From: Paulinella micropora
Taxonomy: Eukaryota; Cercozoa; Imbricatea; Euglyphida
Reading direction: 5' to 3'
Assembly (NCBI GenBank): GCA_009731375.1
Contig: BJOX01000219.1
Span: 725,095-789,094 of the forward strand
Length of the DNA stretch: 64,000 bases
A program made the translations under genes and the position numbers. Below are positions 50,687-63,026 of this stretch, one piece after another. The number at the start of each line of letters is the position of its first letter. The stretch's first letter is position 1. The notes below the pieces were generated by a model, which saw only the letters and a list, made by a program, of their open reading frames with translations, was not told where the DNA came from and did no database searches.

Positions 50687-52675
50687 CAACCAGCTTGAAG
50701 TTTCGGAACGTCGGAGTGCCGAACGTTGGGAGTGGCCCCTACAACAACGGCCTCTGGACTGTCTTCGGAGTTTTTTGAAATCTCAGCGCCAGAACCTCCC
50801 AGCATGGTGCTTCGCGCGGGCCAGGTCGATGCTTTTCCAGAGGATTTGTTTGACGACGCGGTCGTTGCCTTGACCCGAGCTAACATGAGAGAGCTTCAAA
50901 CCAACAACAGAGATTTCAAACGATTTTTTGATGATTCTGTCTCCAAGCAATGCACCAGGATTCCGCTTTGTTTACCAGCGGACTTGTCAGTCGACACCCG
51001 GCCCGGCAATGAACCGGTTGTTTTCAAAGGTCTGAGAATGGAGGACCAGAACATTGCGTCGAACGACGCCCTCATCAAACTTCTCGACAAACTTGATTTA
51101 CAGCATCGCCGTTCGGATGTTTGGCGTTTCCAGCTTTTTACTGTAGATTCCAACATTTACAAACGGATTTACAAGGTAGTAATTCTGTTCATGCATGCGA
51201 AAATATGGCATATTTTTTTAATTGATGTCACAGGCTTTGTACGATCGAAGCCGGGGTTTGTCGCACTTGAAGTCCTGGATGTGTGTCTTCTTGGGCAATT
51301 GGCATATTCACAAGTTCCTTTGTGTCTTGATTTGGCGTGAGTTTAAGCGCCAGGTTTTCGGGCCCCTTTGGCACGAGCTTTTTCCTTCCAAAAAGTTCAA
51401 TATCAAATCTAGACTCAAGACGATTTCGGCGATCATGGCCTACGTTCGTCTTGCTTACCCCTACGTTCAAGCCGACCTTCTCGACATTTTCCAGTTCAAT
51501 CAAGAGCTTTCCCTTGCGCAGGGGACCAACCTCGGAGGTTTGCTGGTTTGTTTGAGTGGTTCATGCCAGTGGTCAGCCAGCCATGTTTGTGAGGTTTGAA
51601 AATGTGCCATATTTTTCTTCTTTGTGTTTCAGGCCCAAGATCTTCGCTGCGTCATCAGGGAGAACATGCCTGACCAGATTTTTGCTTACTTGCATCGCGC
51701 CCTCCATGTCCTTCTCCACTTCAGAGCTAATGAGTACTCATACGTTTGTGCCTGCACCGCCTTCTCACCCTCAACTACTGGAGGCGCCACCAGCATCCGG
51801 CGTGGAGGGCTTTTTGTCACGACCCTCGGATCTTTTCTGAAGCAGCACCGTAGCGAGGCACTCTCTCACAGACCCCATGCGATTCGACGTCAAGCACGTT
51901 GAGCAGACCCTGCTGCTGGTAAGTCACAGTCGAGGCAATGTGGCGCCTCCTTCTGAGTCCCAAGGCCAAAAGATCGACCCTCGCGGTGAGGAAGTCAAGA
52001 TTGCTTACAACTTCTTGTCGGATCTGATCGAGGAAATTGTTCATGTCATTGACAGTGCGAGAATGTACCCAGCGCAGCCCTTGACTGGGATTCGAAAGAA
52101 GACAGGAAACAAAGACTTGTTGCCTTCGATCTAAAGGTCGAGGTCATGAATGACGTGTTGACGAAGTTTGCTCAAAACGTGGATCGGTGTCGTGGACTCA
52201 CTGTTTTGGACTGGCTTGTGACTGTTCGTGCCGCCATTGAAGACGGACTCGTTGACGATCCAGACGACAGCGTTGATTTGGCCCGTGCGGAGTCAGGTGT
52301 GACAAGTCTCAGTAGTGCATCGTCCTCCATGTCTTCTGGGATGGACCACCGGATGGCAAGGCACATTCATCCCAGAACCGCATTTTGCCTCGCCCTCGCC
52401 GAAGACGCCGCCGAGGTGAGGCACCGGCTTCTGACGGCGAGGACACTGACGGCATGGCGCAGAGCGAAGCTGCAGACACTTCCGACAGTTCTGACAGTGA
52501 TGTGTCCCAATTTACAGAATCAGCATCTACTGTCGCCTCCGAGTCAGTGCAGCAGTCTTTGAGGCCTCCTGAGCGCAGAGCTGCACGTGGCGCCCGGGCA
52601 TCCACATGGCAGCTTCGGTTCTCTGAGGACATTCAGTCGGGGGCTTCTTCTTCCTCCCAGCAGAACACAATTTAG
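50687..52675 (+). pseudogene. Gene R copy 1, 3' part: possible DDE-transposase-like protein
   Basis: The exon broken by Copia ends near 50750 (N-N-G-L-W-T). The next exons read M-V-L-R-A-G-Q-V-D-A-F-P and W-R-F-Q-L-F-T-V-D-S-N-I-Y-K-R-I-Y-K. A palindrome-bearing intron (about 51174-51234) is spliced to A-L-Y-D-R-S-R-G-L-S-H, L-G-N-W-H-I-H-K-F-L and a helical region up to 51540. A second intron has a palindrome at 51598-51617. Later exons end in a basic/Ser-rich C-terminus stopping at 52675. V-D-S followed by L-G-N-W-H resembles the D...G-D-W-H arrangement of some eukaryotic transposase-like families (such as DUF6589), but the match is weak. Exact splicing is unresolved. Confidence 0.45.
51198..51617. 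repeat. Two AAAAATAT-N3-ATATTTTT palindromes in gene R introns
   Basis: 51198-51217 (spacer GGC) and 51598-51617 (spacer GCC, arm slightly changed). Both lie in short GT-AG introns. Confidence 0.7.
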
Positions 52676-52820
52676 TGCACGTTGTTTTTTAGTTTACATG
52701 GACAGCTTTGATGATGGCTGTTCCGGTCTTCGGTTCAGATTTAAGGTTTTCGGGCATTCCTTAGCTTTGTTCATTGTTGCCAACCGGTCATCGCTACAAG
52801 TTTTTGTAATCATGAAACTT

Positions 52821-53100
52821 CAAAAATATGACATATTTTTGTTTCATGGAAATTCATGCTTCGGATTTTTGAGTTTGTCCCATGGGAAGGGTTCGCTTTC
52901 CATTTGCGCAGCACCTCACCGGTTGGCTTTTACAACTTGACCTGTTTCCAAGCTACCCTTCTTCAATCTTGACTCACGAGTTCCTGCACAAACAATCCTG
53001 CCATGCTTTTCGTCCCTTCATTTCTTCTTTCCAGTCGTTGTTTGTAGTCCGGTTTTTTTTTTCAGCACGAGTTGAAACTTGAAAAATATGGCATATTTTT
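52821..53100. repeat. Two palindromes downstream of gene R
   Basis: 52821-52840 (spacer GAC) and 53081-53100 (spacer GGC), after the last recognised stop codon. They show that the motif is not restricted to introns unless the gene has an unrecognised 3' extension. Confidence 0.7.
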
Positions 53101-53430
53101 GTCATGTGAACACGGGCATGTTTTTATTAATTACAAAAATGATATTTCACCCCTCCGGAGGGGTAAATGAAGCCGTACGTTGGCAGGTCCAAGAACTACT
53201 ATACCTAGGCCTTTTCCGGATCCCGGCCCCACAAATTAAATTTTCTATCTCCTGCACTATAATTTTTTCTAATTGTTGTTTTCCACAACTCTTACTAATC
53301 TTAATCCACTCCACAACCCATACATTACATGTCACTCTAGATTTTAATTCATATTTGCATTCATGAGGTGGCTGTATTGTCTGGTGTGTGCTTTATGGTT
53401 CCATTTTCGGTTCCCGCACTACCCGGAGTG
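53101..53430. other. Unclassified sequence at the end of the L/R unit
   Basis: It contains CCCCTCCGGAGGGG, a perfect palindrome (53141-53154), and ordinary mixed sequence. No gene. It may be the edge of a short interspersed element or of the L/R unit. Confidence 0.3.
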
Positions 53431-54720
53431 AGAAGATATTGATTTTAAAATCAATATTAATATTAATCAAAATTCAATAATAATATTGAAGAAAATATTG
53501 ATTTTATAGCAGATTTTGCTGCTGGGCCGGCAGTGTAACTTAAAAAATCTCACCTAGTGGCACCGGATACCTTAAATTCAGCTTTCAATACTTTTATTTT
53601 TTAACAAAATTCAATATTGTTTTGAAAAAAATCAATATTTTTTAATAGATATTGATTGCTCCTTTTTGCAATATCCTTCACTGGTGGCCAGGCATACGTA
53701 AGCTCTAAGTCACAGCAATATTTTTTTTTAATTTTGAAATATTGCTTTTTTTGCAATATTAATATTGCATCAATTTCAAATATTTTCAATATTCATATTG
53801 CTTTTTTTCAACATTAATAATGCTTTTTTAATATTAATATTGCATCGATTTCAATATTAATATTGCTTTTTTGCAGTATTGATATTGCATCAATTTCAAT
53901 ATTTTCAATATTAATATTGCTTTTTTGCAATATTAATATTACTTTTTTTCAATATTAATATTGCATCGATTTCAATATCAATATTGCTTTTTTGAAATAT
54001 CAATATTGCATAATTTCAGTATCAATATTGCTTTTTTGCAATATTAATATTACATCAATTTCAATATTAATATTGCTTTTTTGCAATATTAATATTGCAC
54101 TATTAATATTGCTTTTTTATAATATTAATATTGCATCAATTTCAATATTAATTTTGCTTTTTTGCAATATTAATATTGCATAATTTTAATATTTATATTG
54201 CTTTTTTGCAATATTATATAATACTGTATCAATTTCAATATTAATATGGTTTTTTGTAATGTTAATATTGCATGAATTTCAATATTTATATTGCTTTTTT
54301 AATATAAATATTTAGCAAATTTTCTATATTGATATTGTTATTTTGCAAACTAAATATTTTCATTTTTTATCTCTCTTCTATTTTTTCTTCTTTCTCTATC
54401 TATGTGTGTGTAATGTAATCAATATCTTATTGCCACATAGCAATATAAATATTGAAATTTAGTTGACATTTATATTACAAAATAGCAATATAAATATCGA
54501 AATTTAATTTATTTACAATGCCAAATTGAAATATAAATATTGATTACATTTCAATATTTATATTGCTATTCTGCACTATAAATATTGTCTGAATTTCAAT
54601 ATTTATATGGAAATTTATCCATATAGATATTGACTACATTTCAATATAAATATTGAATTAATTTCAATATTTATCTTGCTATTTTGTTCTATAAGATTGA
54701 TTAAATTTCGTTATATTTTT
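53430..54720. repeat. AT-rich minisatellite built on AATATTAATATTG
   Basis: Many copies of CAATATTAATATTGC alternate with TTTTTTG or ATCAATTT spacers, giving units of about 25-50 bp. The core is self-complementary and the array is rich in AATATT. Copies become degenerate after 54300. It lies between the two inverted L/R copies and abuts the truncated gene R copy 2. The short frames inside it are not genes. Confidence 0.85.
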
Positions 54721-54734
54721 ATTTTGCAAAACAT

Positions 54735-55084
54735 CTAGTCCTTCCCTGCTCAGTCCTCGATGCTTGAGAGGAAGCACGAAAACGCTTGTCTGCCCTCCTA
54801 CAAAAGAATTTGCGAGTCTTGTTTTTCAATTTTGCGAGACTGACCGTTCGGATGCATAACACGCGCTAACTTGTGCCAAGATCAGTAAAGCATGTCAGGA
54901 GCAAACATTCTCACCCAAGCCTCGAAGCCAAAACCCATGAAATCGCCTGACCACCAGAGAAAAAATGCATTGAACGTGCTACATGCAACTTACTAGAGAC
55001 AGCTTTCTTGATTTTTAGATCTTGTTCTGAGAACGTGTTGCAATCAGGAACAAAAGGAGTGCTCTGAATCGATTTTGCCACTTC
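54735..55084 (-). pseudogene. Gene R copy 2, truncated 5' fragment
   Basis: The reverse complement matches gene R copy 1 from about 25313 to 25735, including the sequence around the first intron donor (CTAGTAAGTTG against CCAGTAAGTTG) and the acceptor. It stops at the AT-rich array, so only the first exons remain. Frame lesions are present (for example AAAAACAAGACTCGCAAA against the open sequence in copy 1). Confidence 0.7.
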
Positions 55085-55590
55085 AACAAAGTGTGTTTTC
55101 AGCGCAGACAGGTAACCTCGCTTGAGAACATAATATTGTCAAAAAAAACAGAAGTGGCAAAAATGGTTTTACAAGGGTTGTCGGAAAACAGAAATATAGC
55201 ATATTCCTAAAATGGACTCTTTTTGAACAAATCCGTCCGGGAAAAAGGCAAAAAATCACTTTCAAATGATGTCTCAGAAAAAATATATATACAATATTTC
55301 CGAAAGTGAGCCGGTTTGAGCCAACACTCGGTGCCGCCAAGGCACGAAAGCCGGTTTTGGACGTCAGTTTTTGGGGACGAGTGGCCGGACTAGGTCCGCT
55401 TTCCATTTTTGATTGCATTTCACCATATGCGGGTGAGTTTCCATCCCTATCGGAAAAAAGCACACACACACATGTTTTCAGGCCTAACTTAATTTTTTTT
55501 TGCTTCGTGACCGCTTCCGGTCAAGTTGAATACTTTTGTTCAGATGTCTAGATTGTTGCAATCTCAAAATCACTTTCCGAACACTAGATC
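55085..55590. promoter_or_regulatory. Divergent intergenic region between genes L and R (copy 2)
   Basis: Inverted counterpart of 24806-25312. It keeps GAGCCGGTTTGAGCCAACAC and the TTCGTGACCGCTTCCGGTCA block near gene L. Confidence 0.5.
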
Positions 55591-58500
55591 ATGGGTGATC
55601 CCTCTATCGACAAGTCTTACCTAGCCTACAAATGGTGGATCACACCTGACTTGAAGCTTGTGATCTCTCACCTTGAGTTTGGAGGAGAGCATGGGACTGA
55701 GCACACGGGTCAAGTCGAGAGCAAAATCGATATCGGTTTTATGTGGAAGTTTGACTGCAAGCCAAAATGTGGTGTTTCTTACAACCGCAGCCCTCGAATT
55801 TGGCATATCCAGGTGTTCGCAAGTGAGCCGCAAGGATCAAGGTGGAGATTTCAAGACGTTTGCCTTGAAGGATGAACTGTGCCTGACGACAGCTTACTTT
55901 GTGAGCTGGCCTGAAGAGGGTGTGACCTGCGACAAGAAGCTGCAGGACATGTTGTCGAAAGGTGCAAAGCAGGCAGTTCCTGCAATTCAGCAAGCTCTCT
56001 CCTTTGTTCTAGTTGTTTGTTGTTGCTTTGTGTTTGTTGTTGTAGTTGTTGGTTGAATTTGAACAAGTTTGAATTATGGGCTGTGAGCTCATGGTGGCCA
56101 TGCTTGCCCGAACTCTTTTTTTGGGTTTGGGTCACTATGATTTTTTTCTTTTGTTCCTAGTTGTAGGGGCTGCGAACGCGTACATCAAAATCTGTCAAGA
56201 AAAGATGGATCATGGTGCTGAGGTCTTCAAACGAAAAATATACTATATTTTTCTTTTGAGCTTGAATGTCTCATGATTCTTTGCTCGACTTCCTTTTTGT
56301 TTTCCCTATCTAAAACATATTGCATATTTTCCATTAGATTCTCACATCTTCAACAACGATGCCATCATTGTCTCGTGTTGAAAATATTCTATATTTTTCA
56401 ACTTAGGATGGTTCCAAGCAGGAGGCAAAGGGACAATCGCTGATTCGCAGGCTACCCCTGTTAACACTGCCTCTCCCCTGAGAACTCTCGACACTGGATG
56501 CAGAACGAGCAAGAGAATTGCTGGAATGGAAAACAGTGTTACAGCTACTGACATTTCGGGAACCGAAACGGAAGAGGAACTTGCACCCGCCGACAGTGCC
56601 GTTGCTCGTCGTGGTTCTGCTCAGTTAGCTGCAGGCAGGCCCCAAAGCCCCGCATCTGTAGCCCCTGCTGATACACAGCCTTCGGGCTCTTCGTCTAGTA
56701 GTTCTTCGAGCTCTTCATCGAGCAGTTCCTCAACATCCACTCCATTGCGAACCATCCCCCCGACTAAAAAGCAACCCAAGACTGTGGTTGGACCCACCAC
56801 GCCTGAAACCAAGCACCTCCGCCACTGCCTCGACCGCCTCTTCGTCCTCGTCGTCTTCTCCCGCAGCCCAGTGTCCCCAGTCTCCGGCGTTGTCTTCTTC
56901 TTCAGCTTCCACAGCTGAACCATCTGGAAAGAGCAAACCTGAGGCCTTGCTGGAAGTGTCCGAACCAGCCGAGAAGAAGCGCAAGATGAAGGGGGGAAAG
57001 GGCTTGGGCAGGAATGTCTCCGACGCTGAAAAGCAGTCAGTTGAGAAGAATGAGTTCATCAAGGGTCAGCCCTCTTTTCTTTTGTTCTTTTGTTGAAAAA
57101 CATGTTATATTTTTGGTTGGTTGTTCTGAGACACCAGACTGAGGATGAAGGAAGTCACCAAAGCCCTTGCCAGCATGACTTACCGCAACGTGGAGGCCAT
57201 TCCGGATACTATCGTTGGCCAACCTCACAGGGCTGTCACCGATCGTGCACTCGACCAAGACTATGTTAACCGACTCGTCTACAATTTTCGCAAGTCTCAG
57301 GATCCCAACAAGAAGATCCAGTGGGTCGGTTGGTTGAAAGATTCGCGCGAAGTTGTCAATCCTGGAGCGCTTGGGCTGGACGATTCTCACAATCCTCTCT
57401 TGGATTCTCCTCCTTTCGTGGACGAGAGAACCTTCAAAGAATTTCAGGCTTTGTGGAATAAGGCAGGGCTTGTAGAAAAGGAAAGGCCCAAGATAGATTT
57501 CACGAGCCTGCCAGTCGAGGGCCAGGGCCAGATCAAGAACTTTCTGCGCAAGGCCATCCAGGACTGGAAGTTTCCTCTTCAAGCGATCGTTGGGCTTCAT
57601 TCCAGCCATGCAATGCAGCACCTTTACAAACTCGGACTTCAGAACCCAAAACTCCAAGTCATTAACATTGAAGCTCTTCGTTTCGTTCGTTGGAACGATG
57701 TAGGTCGTTCATCCGTCAGTTTCATTGGCGCCTTCGAGAACATTGTTGCTGACGTCCACCGTAAAAACACATTCGGTGAAAACTGCATTTCTGCGCACGA
57801 TCAATGTTACGCCTGCGTTGTTCGTCTCAAGGACCAGAAGGATGCTTCCGTCAGCAAGTTTCTGACCACATGGAAGAAGGACTTCGCCCTTTCCCACAAC
57901 ATCGCCTTGCCGACTTTCGGTTCAATGTGAAATTACGTCTCTTCGAACACAGGTGATCTTTGGGAGTGCTGGTTGAAGCTTCTTTCCCCTTGTGCGGTTC
58001 GCGCTGACATGCCTAAGAACCAGGCAATCATCGACAACATCAACGAACTTCACTGGATCCGCAAGGACAAGCCCAGTCTAGTGGAAGAAATGCAAGAATT
58101 GATTGAGGACCTCAAAGAAAGTAAGGCAAGCGAAGTGAAGCAAACCATGAAGAGGTTTTTTTTGGAGCAGAAGAAGTACGTCTACCTGATCTCGCTGCGC
58201 GACATGATCCTTGCACTTGCTGACAACATGGATGTTTTCGACGTGGAAAGCAATTACGTCTCCAAGGACTGGGATGTCCTTGTTGAATTCGTCCCGCAGC
58301 TTGACGACGAAACATGCAAGAAAATCATTGATCGCCCTGTGGACATCCTCTACTTGAAGAAAAAGAATGAGCGCTCTCTCCCTGAGAACCTGGAAGCTTA
58401 CGTGAAGAACTGGATGCAGGCAGCGGTCAAACGTGCCCTTGGCGAAGAAGTTGAACACAGGTTCTGAGACATCTTGTTTTCATGCTCGTGAAGACTTTTT

Positions 58501-60037
58501 TTTTGAAATAATTTTTTTTCTTTGTTTTGTTTTTTACATGCATCTGTTTCTTAAGATTAGCAGATCCATTTCGGCAGCGCTACGATTTTGATGCAGGACA
58601 TGTTCAACATGGCCACCAACGCTGAGCTCGCGGATGGCAAGTTTTGTCTCCCTGACTTTCCCCTCAATTGAAAATATTTTATTTTTTTTTCTTGTCTGCA
58701 TTCCTTGTGTTTGTGTCTTGTTTTTTTCAGACCTGCTTTACGCTGACCTTCCTTGCAACATGTCAGACCTTGTTGCTGACACTACTGAAATCAATAAGGA
58801 GATGATCGTGAAATTACTCAACCAGTTTGGTGTTGCCGGCAATCCTAACAGGCGCATCGTCGTTTTTCATCATCATCTGTCTCAGTGGAATTTCTTGGTC
58901 CAAGCTTTGGAGCAATGTAATTACCAAACAATCGAGCCTGTGTTCTGGTACAAGGAGCGCCACAATTACCAGGGATACGTCCAGAAGTGAATCAAAGCCT
59001 TGGAGTGCATCATAGTTGCGTTCTACCCTAACCAGACTGCATTTACGCTCAATCTCTCCAGCAACCCGCTTTAACGTCACAACATTTACCTTGTTCCGGT
59101 CCCAACCAGAAAACAGAAATTTATTAGGCGACCGGACACACGTGCCAACTTGTTTGAAAAACACACAGAGTTGTCCAAACTAATCCTCTCTGATGTTCTT
59201 CCCCCGCAGAGCAGGGTGTTGGTTGCTTGCATGGGTTCTGGCTCGGAGTTCATCGGCGCCCTTCAGGCCAACATGATCGTCACCGGCTTGGACATTGATG
59301 CTGCTCAAGTTCAAAAAGCCAAGGATCGTGTGTGCAAGTTTCTGGAGCATGCTCCCAGAAAGGGCAGGAAGCCCAAGGAAGCAGCTGCAGGAGAGCTCCC
59401 TGAGGAGAAGGAGAAAGAAAAAGAAGAAGACTCGGAAGACATTGATCCCGGGGAGGTCGACGCGACCCTTGCCCAGAAGGGTTACACTGGAGGAAACAAT
59501 TCTTCTGTCCACGCCACCTGCTGCGTGTGCGATGTCACATTTAACGTGCGGGAGGTAGCCAGTGCCATTTGCGAGAAATGCAGCAGCACGGTTCACAAAG
59601 TGCCATGGTTGACCAGCGGCATGCTTGAAAATGGGGAAGCTGAGGAGGATCAATGCGATTTCTACTGCAGCAGAAAAGAAGGCGATTGCAACGTGCAGGA
59701 TGGCTGGTTCGCGGAGGGTTCCTTCTGCTCCAAAGAATGCCACGAAGGTTGGCATGCCATGGTGAACAAAGGCGCCCCCGCTGCTCCCCTTGCTACTAAC
59801 GCCAGCTTGGTCGTGCAATTGTACGGCGATTTCCAACGGCCCCGACGAGGTTTTTATGAAATTTCTAGTGAGAAATTTTTTTCTGCAACATCCCTACATG
59901 CACCGGTCCATCAAAGTACCATTTCAACACTTTCACACCTTGAGCTTTTATGCAAAAAAGGCTCAATTGTAATTGAAGCATCAGGTGGCATCATTCAGGG
60001 TACGCGAAAAATCGTTTTGGCTGTTTCCAATGTGTAG
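55591..60037 (+). pseudogene. Gene L copy 2: DNA methyltransferase-like gene
   Basis: Same module order as copy 1: N-terminal domain from ATG 55591 (frameshift near 55830), a short exon after CCTAG (56161), a palindrome-rich intron, Ser-rich linker (56526-57060), a ParB-like candidate region (57145-57930; I-Q-W-V-G-W, V-G-L-H-S-S-H-A), a helical part (57973-58467), and a methyltransferase with motif IV A-D-L-P-C-N (58742-58759) and motif I A-C-M-G-S-G-S-E-F (about 59227), then G-L-D-I-D. The order IV before I suits the beta-class amino-methyltransferases. The Cys-rich region (59510-59760) has C-C-V-C, C-E-K-C and F-C-S-K-E-C-H. Lesions: TGA at 58988-58990 (Trp in copy 1) and a TAA at about 59072. 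The last 80 codons are unrelated to copy 1. Confidence 0.6.
56232..56399. repeat. Three palindromes in the intron of gene L copy 2
   Basis: 56232-56252 (spacer ACT), 56311-56331 (TGC) and 56380-56399 (TCT). They match the three of copy 1 in number and order although the DNA between them has diverged. Confidence 0.75.
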
Positions 60038-60302
60038 CTTTTATGCATAAAAGAAGTTCCGGTAGGTACCATTTTCTGTGTCTGGTGCCACCACAACCCA
60101 AAACCATTTTCATCCTTTCGATTGCTAGGAAGCATCTTTTGAAAATACCACATTTGAAAATATGCATAAAAATGATTCCGTTGCTTACTTCGGATAAGTT
60201 TCCGGGGGTACAAACGGAGACTTCCTGTCCTTGCAGGAAATGTCCAAACACTCACTGGACAGACTGTGCAAACACTTACTGTTTAATTTTTACAAGAAAG
60301 TA

Positions 60303-61513
60303 CTAAGTCAAAAAAAAGATGCAAAACCTTCTTTGCCTTCTGCAATCAAAGTTATGGTCCGAAAGCTGTCTGCGACGAAAAGTGATTATCGAGCTACCCC
60401 CCGGTGTGGAGGCAGTTCGATCGTCACCCACTGGATGCACTGCTATTTGGATCCGTAGGCAGTCGGAAATGGCTTGAAGGATGAGGTCTACCACAGTGAG
60501 GTAGTTGGTCACATAGAGGGTGGCCGCCGGATGAGGGACCACTGGGACTGTGGTATCCTCGTCGGACAGGTCAAGGAGTGTCGCGGGAGTGGTTCGGATC
60601 TTAAGCCACGTTAGGAACAATGGTACCTTGGCAAAAGGATCAATCGGGGTTTCCACCGCGTCAAGGAAATGCACGAGGTCGTCATAGACAGGGGAGCTCT
60701 GTGGGATTATGGCATCCCGCCAGTGTTTTTGTTCCATCAAAACACGTTCCCACATCCCAGTGACGTTCTCGAGTCCCTTGAGGCTGACTACGGCCTTTGT
60801 CGTGAGGTTGGCTTGACACGGTTTAGATAGTTGGCATCGGGCCAATATAGAGTGTCCACGCCAGTGGCATCAGGTGCAGTTACGGCAGTGATGATAGCTG
60901 TTTGCTCACTAGCCTATTTGCTGCAAGTGAGTGTTTGCCGTAAGCGTGGGACTTGTTGGTGGTATGTTTGCCAAGTCTCGTCGAGGAGCCTGTCTCGACA
61001 CATACATAAGTCCTCCCAAAGCGCGATAAGTTCCACTATCGATTTTGGTTCTATGAACCGTTGGTTAGTGGACATTAGGCCAATCACCTTGTCTTTTCCC
61101 TCCACCACCATGGTTGCTCTGGTCCAATGGTTGATGTCCCATACATATTGTTATGGATATGAGGGGCTGCGGGAGGGAAATGGTATTGGTTTGCAGGGTC
61201 AGTTGGGGATGCTGGCCATCCCGTGGGTCCCGTCATGTCCAAACTAGCCTGAGGGACAGGGATGACAGGGATTGTGGTTCGGGTCAAGATCAATGCGCCC
61301 CCACGTCTCTCCATGGGGACTGTGTGATGGGTGCAGCATTTTTGGCATCACGACCGAATATGTCGGCACGATTCGGCACGGGTGTCTGGAAGGGACCAGC
61401 CCCAGTGTTCGTGAGTCTTTCGTGTCGTCAGCTTGACCTTGATTGTCCATAGCTGATCGATCAGCCTCTTGTGTGGGCGAGTCCCACATACCAGCCATTA
61501 TGGGTTCGTTCAC
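60303..61513 (-). CDS. Possible multi-exon or decayed gene, unknown
   Basis: Three protein-like frames on the minus strand: 61513-61244 (starts M-N-E-P-I-M-A-G-M-W-D), 61111-60914 (I-V-E-L-I-A-L-W-E-D-L) and 60845-60303 (M-W-E-R-V-L, D-D-L-V-H-F-L-D-A-V). They have similar composition and may be exons of one gene or a retroelement gag region. No motif is recognised, and no splice sites were confirmed. Confidence 0.3.
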
Positions 61514-63026
61514 TTGGGATCGTTTCCTTTTGGGGATACGCCGTGCACGAACTGGTGGTAAAGTGTTAGTGTGGGGGACAAGGCGTCTTCTGGCAGACGT
61601 CTTGTTTGGAGTGTCAGCAGCTTATTTTTGTGCAAGACGTCAGCTGTTGGCCGTCTTGGTTTTTAAGCAGCGTGTGGCTTGGTCGGTAGGTGTTGGTTCG
61701 TTCGTTGTCTGTATAGAGNNNNNNNNNNACCTTGTTTATCGTTTGGACCCCACGGTAGGGTGTCCAATCCCTGGTTGGGACTCCTTAGTTTCCCTTTTCA
61801 GCTGAGGAAGTTCTGTGTGTGTAGGAACCTACCGAGTGCGAAGTAGGTAAGGACTCCTTGGTGGGCCACAATAGGAACACTGCTTTGAAATCCTTTCCCT
61901 GACCCTAGGTGACCTGTTGGATATAGGTGGGTGAGGAGGGAGTGAAGTGTGGAGGTAGGAGAGTGATTTGTTGCTTGAAATTTTCGACGAAATTGGAATC
62001 GCCAAAAATGAACAAATGAAACGTCTGGCTGACGTCACTCTATCTCCTTTTGTCTTGGCCTATATTCCCACTAACTAGCCTCCCTACCCCCTGCAACTTG
62101 GCTGCAATGGAGGGGCTGAGTATGAGCTGGTTTGCACAGTACTTTGGTGCACAGCGCTTGTTTTCTGTTTTCTGTCTGTCTATGTCTGCTCTCTACTCCC
62201 TTGTGCACTTTGGATGCTTGGAAGTGGGCACGAAATGACAGAACAAGTGAGTGTTGTTATTGGAAGACAAAATGGATTGTCTGTGCAGTCTGTTTCGGAT
62301 GATGGATAGAGGATATGACGTGGTTTGTAGGTGTGTGTGTAGGAGTTCGTTACTGTCATATACGTTTACTCCCCTTTCCACCCCGTTGCACCCAACCACC
62401 TACACTCTACCCTTCTCTCCTATCTCTCTGTTATGTCCTCACACTGTGTGTACGANNNNNNNNNNGCACTGTGTGTCGATTGGTTGTATTGTGCGGGAGG
62501 AGAAGATAGTGGGTGGGTGTGTATAGGTGTCAACAGAGATTGAGTCGTACGTGTCTGTTTGCCACACGTTCTCGCCTTGATAATTGGCAGAAAATGAGCA
62601 AATAGGGACAGAACACACACGTCCTCTCCTCCCCGTATTCCTCTATCTATCTTGTGCAATTGATCCTTTCTCCTTATGTATACGTTGCAAAGAATAGGGA
62701 TAGCGAAGTGTCAAACTTAGCGTAAAAGGAAAACATGTATGGGACTCCACTTTTGCCGGTTCGATGTCAAAAGAATATATTTATTGATGCCTATCCTTTT
62801 ACTCAACCAAATCTAACAACTTTGCCGGTAACCCAATCTTCTTCACTTATATAAATAAAGATCAAAGGTGGTGGGAAAATGTGGGAGACTAGCGAAGCCC
62901 AAAAACAACCAAGGCAAACACCAGCCAGTTCCCGTCATCCTGTCTAACGATAATATATTCTGACCTAAAAAGGGTAACGCACCTTTTTAGTAATATTATC
63001 ATTATCCTGTTAAGAGTGTTATTAAT
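61514..63026. other. No supported gene; two 10-N gaps
   Basis: Gaps at 61719-61728 and 62456-62465. The second is flanked by near-identical CACTGTGTGT-CGA sequence on both sides, so it may be an unmerged overlap. I see no coding region or repeat of note. Confidence 0.5.

Noticed and set aside
53992-54183. Ile/Asn-rich frame
   Set aside because: Translation of the AATATT minisatellite.
53430-54720. CRISPR array
   Set aside because: Spacer-like parts are as repetitive as the repeats, unit lengths vary, and no cas genes exist; it is an AT-rich minisatellite.
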